This document shows, in pieces, positions 57,294 through 64,000 of a DNA stretch of 64,000 nucleotides. The notes beneath the pieces are model-generated. The model ran no database searches. It saw only the letters and a list, made by a program, of their open reading frames with translations, and was not told the DNA's origin. Source of the stretch: Comamonadaceae bacterium (lineage in GTDB: Bacteria; Pseudomonadota; Gammaproteobacteria; Burkholderiales; Burkholderiaceae_C). The stretch spans positions 62,001-126,000 of the forward strand of contig CANGME010000009.1 of assembly GCA_947455145.1 (NCBI GenBank). The letters are read 5' to 3'. A program made the translations under genes and the position numbers. Numbering within the stretch: position 1 is the first letter of the stretch; each line of letters opens with the position of its first letter.

Positions 57294-59522
57294 TCAGGCC
57301 TTCAGAAAATCCGTCTTCCCGCCCAGCCAGCGCGCCATGTGTTTTTGGGCCAGAGCAGGGTATTTTTCCAACATCAACGGGGCGGCATCTTTGGCCAAAG
57401 CGAGCAGCTCGCCGTCGGTGGCCAAGTCGGCAAAACGCAGCAGCGCAGCGCCCGATTGGCGTGCGCCAAGAAACTCACCGGGGCCGCGAATCTCCAAGTC
57501 ACGACGCGCGATCTCAAAGCCGTCGTTGGTCTCAGCCATGGCGCGCAGGCGCTCGCGGGCGATCTCGCCCAGGCGCGGGGCGTCGCCAGTGGAGTACAGC
57601 AGCACACAGGCTGACGCCGCCGTGCCGCGTCCGACGCGGCCGCGCAGTTGGTGCAGTTGAGACAAGCCAAAACGCTCGGCGTGTTCGATCACCATCAGCG
57701 AAGCGTTAGGCACATCGACGCCGACCTCGATCACCGTGGTGCTGACCAGCAGGGCCATCTGCCCGCTGGTGAATTGCGCCATGACGTCGCGCTTCTCGGC
57801 CACCGGCATGCGGGAGTGCAGCAGGCCGACCTTTACCGGCTCACCGGCCAGCGCAGGGCCTTGCAACGCATCGCTCAGTTCAGCATGGGTGGCGGTGGCG
57901 TTGCTCAAATCCAATGCCTCGCTCTCCTCAATCAAGGGGCAGACCCAATAGACCTGCCGCCCTTGTGCGATTTGCGCCCGGATGCGCTCGATCACCTCGT
58001 CACGCCGATGCTCGGACACAAGCTTGGTGACGATGGGGCTGCGGCCGGGGGGCAGCTCGTCCAGCGTGGAGACATCAAGGTCAGCGTAGTAGCTCATGGC
58101 CAGGGTGCGGGGGATGGGGGTGGCGGTCATCATGAGCAAGTGGGGTTCCACATCACCCGTTCGCCCTGAGCTTGTCGAAGCCATCCCTTCGACAAGCTCA
58201 GGGCGAACGGCCTGGGGGTTCGACTTGCTGCGCAAGGCCAATCTCTGTGCCACGCCAAAGCGGTGTTGCTCGTCAATGATGGCCAAGGCAAGTTTTTTGA
58301 ACTGCACATGGTCTTGAATTACGGCGTGGGTGCCCACGACCAACCCCGCTTCGCCACTCTCGATCAGCGCCAGCATCGCAGTGCGCTCTTTTTTCTTCTG
58401 GCTACCCGTGAGCCACGCGGTCTTGATGCCCAAGGGCTCTAGCCAGCCGACGAGTTTGCGGAAGTGTTGATCGGCCAATATCTCTGTGGGGGCCATCAGG
58501 GCGCACTGCCAGCCTGCGTCAATGCAGATCGTCGCAGCCAGCGCAGCCACTACCGTCTTACCGGAGCCGACATCGCCTTGCAATAGGCGATGCATGGGTA
58601 CAGGGTGGGCGAGGTCGTGGGCGATCTCTGCGCTCACGCGGCACTGGGCGGTGGTGAGCTGGAAGGGGAGTGCAGCCAGCAGACGGTCATGCAGTGAGGC
58701 TTGGACCTCCGAATGAATTGGCTTGAGCACTGGCGAACGCAACAAAGCCCGCTCACTGCGCGACTGCAGTTGTGAGAGTTGCTGAGCCAGCAACTCCTCT
58801 GCCTTGAGCCGTTGCCAGGCCGGGTGACTGTGGTCTTCCAGCTCGGCCAGCAACACGTCGGGTGCGGGGTGATGTAAAAATGATAGCGACTCACGCAAAC
58901 CCCACAATGCCTGGCGCCCTATTTGACGACTAATTTCAGGCACAAAGGTGTCAGACAGGTCTGCCCGCGCCAGCCCGCTCAACACCGCACGGCGCAGATA
59001 GGCCTGAGGAAGTGCCGCCACCGTGGGGTACACCGGCGTGAGGGCTTGCGGTAAGTCACCGGTGGCCGACTTGCAGTGCGGGTGCATCATGGTCCAGCCC
59101 ATGAAGCCGCCTTTGAGCTCACCCCGCGCACGGATGCGTGTGCCTACCGCAAACGCCTTTTGCTGCGAGGGGTAGAAGCTGAAGAAGCGGAACACGCAGG
59201 TGTCGCTGCCGTCGTCCACCGTCACCAGTAGTTGGCGGCGCGGGCGGAGCGTGATCTCACTGGCGGTGACCGCGGCCTCGATCTGCACGGTGTCACCCTC
59301 GCGTGCATCGACCAGACGGGTGATGCGTGTTTCGTCCTCGTAGCGCAGGGGCAGGTGCAGGGCCAGGTCGATGTCGCGCACTAGGCCGAGTTTGCGCAGG
59401 GCCTTTTGGGGGGCGGAGAGTGCTGTCGATTGCGGCGTGGCAGGTGGCGCGGCGGTTGAGGCTTGAGCGTCGTCCTTTTTACCGGCGACCTTCTTCGCGG
59501 AAGAAGGTCGCTTCGGCGTCAT
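57294..59522 (-). CDS. recG: ATP-dependent DNA helicase RecG
   Basis: A 742-residue helicase that remodels stalled forks and junctions. After a ~35-residue basic extension come the wedge (OB) domain, Walker A LLQGDVGSGKTVVAALA, DEQH in IIDEQHRFGVAQ, MMTATPIPRTL and the C-terminal TRG-containing region. Residues ~438-455 (VRPELVEGMASTSSGRTG) are encoded by an inserted palindromic repeat, between LRSKSNPQA and DVEPHLLMMTATP, where homologues have a short loop. The frame is kept, so the enzyme should still fold. It lies upstream of icd. Confidence 0.95.
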   Translation of the reverse strand: MTPKRPSSAKKVAGKKDDAQASTAAPPATPQSTALSAPQKALRKLGLVRDIDLALHLPLRYEDETRITRLVDAREGDTVQIEAAVTASEITLRPRRQLLVTVDDGSDTCVFRFFSFYPSQQKAFAVGTRIRARGELKGGFMGWTMMHPHCKSATGDLPQALTPVYPTVAALPQAYLRRAVLSGLARADLSDTFVPEISRQIGRQALWGLRESLSFLHHPAPDVLLAELEDHSHPAWQRLKAEELLAQQLSQLQSRSERALLRSPVLKPIHSEVQASLHDRLLAALPFQLTTAQCRVSAEIAHDLAHPVPMHRLLQGDVGSGKTVVAALAATICIDAGWQCALMAPTEILADQHFRKLVGWLEPLGIKTAWLTGSQKKKERTAMLALIESGEAGLVVGTHAVIQDHVQFKKLALAIIDEQHRFGVAQRLALRSKSNPQAVRPELVEGMASTSSGRTGDVEPHLLMMTATPIPRTLAMSYYADLDVSTLDELPPGRSPIVTKLVSEHRRDEVIERIRAQIAQGRQVYWVCPLIEESEALDLSNATATHAELSDALQGPALAGEPVKVGLLHSRMPVAEKRDVMAQFTSGQMALLVSTTVIEVGVDVPNASLMVIEHAERFGLSQLHQLRGRVGRGTAASACVLLYSTGDAPRLGEIARERLRAMAETNDGFEIARRDLEIRGPGEFLGARQSGAALLRFADLATDGELLALAKDAAPLMLEKYPALAQKHMARWLGGKTDFLKA
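58157..58210. repeat. Palindromic repeat inserted in frame in recG
   Basis: Arms CCGTTCGCCCTGAGCTTGTC and GACAAGCTCAGGGCGAACGG are perfect inverse copies with a short spacer. In recG it is read from the minus strand and gives VRPELVEG, then STSSGRTG. Confidence 0.92.
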
Positions 59523-59555
59523 GTGCGGCTTTGCGAATCAGTCGTTGTGGCTCAA

Positions 59556-60539
59556 TTACTGCGGCTCGATCTTCGCGTCGCTAATCGCCTTGGCCCACTT
59601 GGCCGTTTCACGGCGACCGCGTTGCGCCAACGCCTCAGGCGTGCCGGGCTCCACCGCAAAGCCAATGGCGGCAAACTTCTCTTGCAGGTCGGTGCTTTGC
59701 GCGGCAGCATTGATGGCGCTATTGAGCTTGGCGATGATCTCGGGCGGTGTGCCCGCCGGGGCGAACATGGCGAAGTAGGCGATCAACTCGTAGTCCTTCA
59801 AACCCAAGGCCTCGTTCACCGTGGGCAACTCAGGAATCGCCGCACTGCGCTTGGTGGACGTGACCGCCAAGCCGCGAATCTTGCCCGCCTTGACCTGGGG
59901 CAGGGTCACACCGAAATCGGCGCTGAACATCATCACTTGGCCGCCGATCAAATCGGTCATGGCGGCCGGGCCGATCTTGTAGGGCACGTTCGTCATCTGG
60001 ATGCCCGCCATGCTGGCCATCACCTCGGCCGACACGAGTTGCGAAGTGCTGGCACTGGCGAAGGTGATGTGGCCGGGCTTGTTGGCCTTGGCCAGCGTCA
60101 CCAGCTCGCGCAGGTTCTTGGCGGGCACGTCGTTATTGATGGCGATGATGAGCGGCACGGAGCCCAGATAGCCCAGGGGCGCAAAAGCCGTGTCCTGGTC
60201 ATAGGGCAGCTTTTTCATTAGGCTTTTGAGTGCGGCGTTGGTGCTGTTGGTGCCGATCAAAATCGTGTAGCCATCGGGCGCGGCCTTGGCCACGGCGTCA
60301 GCGCCCAGCATGCCGTTAACGCCCGCCTTGTTCTCTACCACGATGGGCTGGCCCAGGGTCTCGGCCATCTTGGCGGCAAAGGCACGGCCAATCTGGTCGG
60401 TGGAACTGCCCGCCGCGAAGGGCACGATGGCCTTGATGGGTTTGTTGGGGTAAGACTGGGCCAGCGCCGTGGTGGTGCAGAGCAAAGCGGCAGATAGCAG
60501 AGCGAGGCCTTGTGGCAGGCGGCAGGTGGGCAGGCGCAT
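59556..60539 (-). CDS. Bug/TctC-family periplasmic solute receptor
   Basis: A 327-residue protein with a Sec signal peptide (LPTCRLPQGLALLSAALLC ... ALAQ) and mature start SYPNKPIKAIVPFAAGSSTD, the TctC/Bug hallmark. It binds carboxylates or similar small acids for tripartite tricarboxylate-type transport. No tctA or tctB gene is nearby, so it is an orphan receptor, as is common in Burkholderiales. The ATG at 60539 follows an AAGGAG ribosome site; a longer frame upstream is unlikely. It is divergent from queA. Confidence 0.9.
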   Translation of the reverse strand: MRLPTCRLPQGLALLSAALLCTTTALAQSYPNKPIKAIVPFAAGSSTDQIGRAFAAKMAETLGQPIVVENKAGVNGMLGADAVAKAAPDGYTILIGTNSTNAALKSLMKKLPYDQDTAFAPLGYLGSVPLIIAINNDVPAKNLRELVTLAKANKPGHITFASASTSQLVSAEVMASMAGIQMTNVPYKIGPAAMTDLIGGQVMMFSADFGVTLPQVKAGKIRGLAVTSTKRSAAIPELPTVNEALGLKDYELIAYFAMFAPAGTPPEIIAKLNSAINAAAQSTDLQEKFAAIGFAVEPGTPEALAQRGRRETAKWAKAISDAKIEPQ

Positions 60540-60646
60540 GGAGTTCTCCTTCAGGTGTTGAGCGTCAAGTTTAATGAGAAAATTGCGGCTCGCTCGTTCC
60601 TTTCTTCTCCCCCTGCTTGGCACGGGTTCGTTCAGCCCTCAAGACC

Positions 60647-61750
60647 ATGACCTCTGCAATCTCATCAGACCTCAAGCGCGTGTTCACACTCAGTGATTTT
60701 GATTTCACTTTGCCACCCTCGCTGATCGCCCAGCACCCCGCCCCCGAGCGCAGTAGTTCGCGCCTGCTGGACGGCACGGGTACGACACCCACCGACCGCA
60801 TTTTTCGTGACCTGCCCAGTCTGCTGAGAAGCGGAGATTTGCTGGTGTTCAACGACACCAAAGTGGTCAAGGCGCGCCTGTTTGGCGAGAAGCCAACCGG
60901 GGGCAAAGTCGAGCTCTTGATCGAGCGCGTACTGGGCGGCAACCAGGTGGCCGCGCACATGCGGGTGAGTAAAAAACCCGAGCCTGGCACCACGATCAAA
61001 TTGGTATGCGCACCTGGGAAAAATGACAACTTAAGCGCCACGCTGCTGGGGCGCTGGCCCGATGCACAAGGTGGGCTGTTTCGCTTTGTACTGAGCAACG
61101 ACGCGGGCGACGAACCCTACACGCTGATGGACCGGCACGGCCACATGCCGCTGCCGCCCTACATCGAACGCCCGCATGATGGATTGAGCCCTGACACCGA
61201 AGAAGATCAACAGCGCTACCAAACTGTATTTGCCCGCGCGCCGGGTGCGGCAGCCGCACCCACAGCGGCCTTGCACTTTGATGAGCAATTGCTCCTCGCC
61301 TTGGAGGCTCAAGGCGTGCAGCGCGCCAGCGTCACTTTGCATGTGGGTGCGGGCACGTTCTCGCCCGTCAAAACCGAGAACCTGGCTGAGCACCGCATGC
61401 ACAGCGAATGGTACGAAGTGCCTGAGGTTACGCAACAAGCGATTGCCGACACTCGAGCACGCGGTGGACGCATTGTCGCTGTGGGCACAACGACGGTCCG
61501 CACGCTGGAGTCTTGGGCTCAAAGTGGCCTGGCCAGCGCCGACACCACCATCTTCATTACCCCAGGGTTTGAGTTCAAGTGGGTGGACCTGATGGTGACC
61601 AACTTTCACCTGCCCAAGTCAACGCTGATGATGCTGGTGAGCGCCTTTGCCGGGTACGACCCCATTCGTGCGCTTTACCAACATGCCATTGCCAGTGAAT
61701 ACCGTTTTTTCAGCTATGGCGACGCCATGCTGTTGCAGCGCAACGCATAA
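60647..61750 (+). CDS. queA: tRNA preQ1(34) S-adenosylmethionine ribosyltransferase-isomerase
   Basis: A 367-residue QueA that builds epoxyqueuosine in the queuosine pathway. Landmarks are [46 protein letters not shown] and [11 protein letters not shown] near the C-terminal third. The ATG at 60647 ([20 protein letters not shown]) is chosen by family fit; an earlier frame start adds ten residues. The partner tgt gene is not in the window. Confidence 0.96.
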   Translation: MTSAISSDLKRVFTLSDFDFTLPPSLIAQHPAPERSSSRLLDGTGTTPTDRIFRDLPSLLRSGDLLVFNDTKVVKARLFGEKPTGGKVELLIERVLGGNQVAAHMRVSKKPEPGTTIKLVCAPGKNDNLSATLLGRWPDAQGGLFRFVLSNDAGDEPYTLMDRHGHMPLPPYIERPHDGLSPDTEEDQQRYQTVFARAPGAAAAPTAALHFDEQLLLALEAQGVQRASVTLHVGAGTFSPVKTENLAEHRMHSEWYEVPEVTQQAIADTRARGGRIVAVGTTTVRTLESWAQSGLASADTTIFITPGFEFKWVDLMVTNFHLPKSTLMMLVSAFAGYDPIRALYQHAIASEYRFFSYGDAMLLQRNA

Positions 61751-61930
61751 CGCTCAGACACACCATTTGTGTAGTTATGACTTTTAATTTCTTAATGTGA
61801 AATTAAAATCGAAGTTTTGTCTCAAGAGTTTTTCATAAAAAGACATATGAAACCACAATGCAAAACACCAGATGTAAGTCATTGAATTTAAAATGAAAAA
61901 TAATTTTTTATTTATTTAAAATTTATGCTT

Positions 61931-61952
61931 TTATGTCTTATATAAGACATAA
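61931..61952. promoter_or_regulatory. 22-bp perfect palindrome in the aceA promoter region
   Basis: The core GTCTTATATAAGAC (61935-61948) extends symmetrically to 22 bp, ending 65 bp before the aceA ATG. A related half-site, AAAAAGACATATG, lies about 85 bp further upstream (61837-61849). It overlaps a TATAAG-like -10. Operator role is inferred. Confidence 0.65.
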
Positions 61953-62016
61953 GATACACACACCAACCTACCAGCACCCAAGCTGGTAATCCGTTTTTTA
62001 ACCTCAGGAGCTTCAC

Positions 62017-63336
62017 ATGCCGCAAACCCTCACCGAACAACTTAGCCGCGAACAGCAAATCGCCGCCCTGGAAAAAGACTGGGCGACCAACCCCCGCTGG
62101 AAAGGCATCAAACGCGGCTACAGCGCCGCCGACGTCGTGCGCCTGCGCGGCTCTTTCCCCATCGAGCACACCCTGGCACGTCGTGGTGCAGAGAAGCTCT
62201 GGGATCTGTTGCACTCCGAGGCTTATGTCAACTGCCTGGGCGCACTAACCGGCGGCCAAGCCATGCAGCAAGTCAAGGCGGGCGTGAAGGCCATCTACCT
62301 CTCCGGCTGGCAAGTCGCCGCTGACAACAACACTTATGGCTCCATGTACCCGGATCAGTCGCTGTACCCCGTGGACTCGGTGCCTAAAGTGGTTGAGACC
62401 ATCAACAACACTTTCCGTCGCGCCGATGAGATCCAGTGGTCCAAGGGCACAAACCCTGGCGACAAAGACTACGTGGATTACTTCGCACCCATCGTGGCCG
62501 ACGCTGAAGCCGGTTTCGGTGGCGTGCTCAACGCGTTTGAACTGATGAAGGCCATGATCAAGGCTGGCGCTGGTGGCGTGCATTGGGAAGACCAATTGGC
62601 ATCCGTCAAAAAATGCGGCCACATGGGCGGCAAAGTGCTGTTGCCCACCCGTGAGTCTTGCCAGAAGCTGATCGCAGCCCGCATGGCTGCTGACGTTTGC
62701 GGCGTGCCCACCCTGGTGATTGCCCGCACCGATGCGGAAGCTGCCGACCTGCTGACCAGCGACTACGACGAAATCGACAAGCCTTTCTTGACCGGTGAGC
62801 GCACCGCCGAAGGTTTTTACAAAACCCGCAAAGGTCTGGACCAAGCAGTGGCCCGTGCCAACGCCTACGCGCATTACGCTGACTTGGTGTGGTGCGAGAC
62901 CGGCACGCCCGATCTGGACTTCGCCAAGAAGTTTGCCGACGCCGTGCACAAGGTTCACCCCGGCAAGATGCTGGCCTACAACTGCTCGCCTTCTTTCAAC
63001 TGGAAGAAGAACCTGGACGACGCGACCATTGCCAAGTTCCAGCGCGAACTCGGTGCCATGGGTTACAAGTACCAGTTCATCACACTGGCCGGAATCCACT
63101 CGATGTGGTTCAACATGTACGACTTGAGCCAAGACTACGTCAAGCGCGGCATGACGGCGTATGTGGAGAAGGTGCAGGATCCCGAGTTCGCAGCACGCGA
63201 CCGTGGCTACACCTTTGTGTCACACCAGCAAGAAGTGGGTACCGGCTACTTTGACGAGGTGACCACCGCCATTCAAGGCGGCAAGTCCAGCGTCACGGCA
63301 CTGACCGGCTCAACGGAAGAAGAACAGTTCCATTGA
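62017..63336 (+). CDS. aceA: Isocitrate lyase
   Basis: A 439-residue enzyme splitting isocitrate into glyoxylate and succinate, the first step of the glyoxylate shunt. The catalytic KKCGH (Cys200) is present in [16 protein letters not shown]. Other landmarks are [13 protein letters not shown]-like ([13 protein letters not shown]) and [12 protein letters not shown]. An AGGAG ribosome site precedes the ATG by 7 bp. Malate synthase is not in the window. The 266-bp upstream region is AT-rich and holds the palindrome. Confidence 0.97.
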   Translation: MPQTLTEQLSREQQIAALEKDWATNPRWKGIKRGYSAADVVRLRGSFPIEHTLARRGAEKLWDLLHSEAYVNCLGALTGGQAMQQVKAGVKAIYLSGWQVAADNNTYGSMYPDQSLYPVDSVPKVVETINNTFRRADEIQWSKGTNPGDKDYVDYFAPIVADAEAGFGGVLNAFELMKAMIKAGAGGVHWEDQLASVKKCGHMGGKVLLPTRESCQKLIAARMAADVCGVPTLVIARTDAEAADLLTSDYDEIDKPFLTGERTAEGFYKTRKGLDQAVARANAYAHYADLVWCETGTPDLDFAKKFADAVHKVHPGKMLAYNCSPSFNWKKNLDDATIAKFQRELGAMGYKYQFITLAGIHSMWFNMYDLSQDYVKRGMTAYVEKVQDPEFAARDRGYTFVSHQQEVGTGYFDEVTTAIQGGKSSVTALTGSTEEEQFH

Positions 63337-63346
63337 GATAGCGAAC

Positions 63347-63381
63347 GCCGCCTACTCGGCTTTTATGCCGGCGTAGGCGGC
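63347..63381. terminator. Hairpin between convergent aceA and the second Bug gene
   Basis: GCCGCCTAC / GTAGGCGGC with an inner CGGC / GCCG form a strong stem around a TTTTAT loop, 11 bp after the aceA stop and across the end of the next gene. It lacks a U-tract, so a terminator role is only likely. Confidence 0.5.
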
Positions 63382-64000
63382 TACGCGCGCCCAGCGCACC
63401 AGTTCGGCACGCATGAAGTCAGTCTCCTGCTCCGACGTGGAGAAGATGAGGTCGAAGCCCATGCCTTCAAGCTTGGTTTTCATCTCGGGCTGACTTTTGA
63501 CTTTGATAAAAGCAGTTTGAAGTTTTTTCATAACGGCAGGCGGCGTGGCCGCTGGTGCATAGACGGCGAACCAATTCGCGATTTCCACGCCCTTGTAACC
63601 GGACTCACTTAAGGTTGGCACATCGGGCAGAGCACGACTGCGTTGTTTGGCGGCAATGGCCAGCGCCTTGATGCGCCCTGCCTGGATATGCGGCAAGGCG
63701 TTTTGTAGGGGACTGAACATGTATTGGATTTGCCCGCCAATCAGGTCATTCATCGCTTGCGACTGACCCTTGTAGGGAATGTGATTGGATCGGCCGCCGG
63801 ACAACTGGTTGAAATACTCCGCCGCCAAATGCTGCGAGCTGCCCAGACCGGCAGAGCCAAAATTAAGCTCGCCCGACTTGGTCTTTGTCAGTTCGGCAAA
63901 TTCACGCAAGTTATTCGCTTTAACAGACGGGTGAACGACCATTACCACATCCGTCTGGGCCACCAAAGAGACGATCTGAAAATCTTTGATCAGATCATAG
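63352..64000 (-). CDS. Bug/TctC-family periplasmic solute receptor (5' partial)
   Basis: The frame is open to the right edge of the window, so the N-terminus and signal peptide are missing. What is seen includes YDLIKDFQIVSLVAQTDVV and the family segments HIPYKGQSQAMNDLIGGQIQ and LPDVPTLSESGYKGVEI, which are diagnostic of Bug receptors. It is a second orphan receptor in the window, convergent with aceA, unlike the first in its details. The ligand is unknown. Confidence 0.9.
   Translation of the reverse strand, partial: YDLIKDFQIVSLVAQTDVVMVVHPSVKANNLREFAELTKTKSGELNFGSAGLGSSQHLAAEYFNQLSGGRSNHIPYKGQSQAMNDLIGGQIQYMFSPLQNALPHIQAGRIKALAIAAKQRSRALPDVPTLSESGYKGVEIANWFAVYAPAATPPAVMKKLQTAFIKVKSQPEMKTKLEGMGFDLIFSTSEQETDFMRAELVRWARVAAYAGIKAE

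Noticed and set aside
1-64000. CRISPR arrays, tRNA, rRNA, insertion sequences, prophage
   Set aside because: No regularly spaced repeats, cloverleaf, rRNA stretch or transposase/phage structural protein was recognised on either strand.

Overview
The window looks like chromosomal DNA of a betaproteobacterium, most likely Burkholderiales, family Comamonadaceae (Rhodoferax/Polaromonas-like). This rests on gene content and protein style: a complete division and cell-wall (dcw) cluster running mraZ to lpxC, a monomeric isocitrate dehydrogenase, orphan Bug/TctC solute receptors, a STAS protein next to dksA, and palindromic repeats whose coding-strand translation reads VRPELVEG. The genus is inference; there is no rRNA in the window. 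No tRNA, rRNA, CRISPR array, transposase or integrase gene was seen.

Layout. 1-3.3 kb: the 3' part of a dihaem peroxidase lipoprotein, a VapBC-type toxin-antitoxin pair whose toxin lacks one catalytic Asp, and a LuxR-type regulator. 3.3-7.6 kb: a tightly overlapping run of an RNase II-family exonuclease, a TonB-like protein, mtgA and ruvC. 7.7-10.3 kb: an AT-richer pair, a Na+/H+ antiporter and a DUF389 membrane protein. 10.4-29.3 kb, minus strand: mraZ-rsmH-ftsL-ftsI-murE-murF-mraY-murD-ftsW-murG-murC-ddl-ftsQ-ftsA-ftsZ-(inverted-repeat element)-lpxC-small membrane protein. Most junctions overlap, and four 10-bp-spaced MraZ boxes lie upstream of mraZ. 29.5-33.9 kb: a STAS protein, a DksA with a long Lys/Ala-rich tail, and a CobW GTPase. 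34-44.3 kb: htpG, then a type I restriction-modification locus (hsdM-hsdS-hsdR) with hipBA between hsdS and hsdR. 44.3-48.9 kb: a complete branched-chain-amino-acid-type ABC importer. 48.9-51.4 kb: a decayed two-domain kinase, mazEF and a secreted FKBP prolyl isomerase.

51.6-54.9 kb is the most unusual part: a small array of integron gene cassettes with no integrase in the window (a CALIN). Two attC sites with R''/R' core sites and folded arms, plus a third core-site boundary, delimit three cassettes. They carry (i) a 592-residue lipoprotein with two coiled coils and an M15-like zinc-peptidase signature, (ii) a DUF1643 protein, and (iii) an HNH nuclease. The core sites at the ends of cassettes i and ii are exact complements, as expected if each excised as a circle. 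54.9-64 kb returns to core genes: icd, recG, a Bug receptor, queA, aceA and a second, truncated Bug receptor. icd and aceA, which compete for isocitrate, share a GTCTTATATA motif at a similar distance upstream.

A second theme is a palindromic repeat (consensus half near GTTCGCCCTGAGC) found between ftsZ and lpxC and also inside the reading frames of htpG, recG and, as a half copy, hsdM. Each time it is in frame and translated as V(R/H)PE(L/P)VEG. It behaves like a protein-coding palindromic element.
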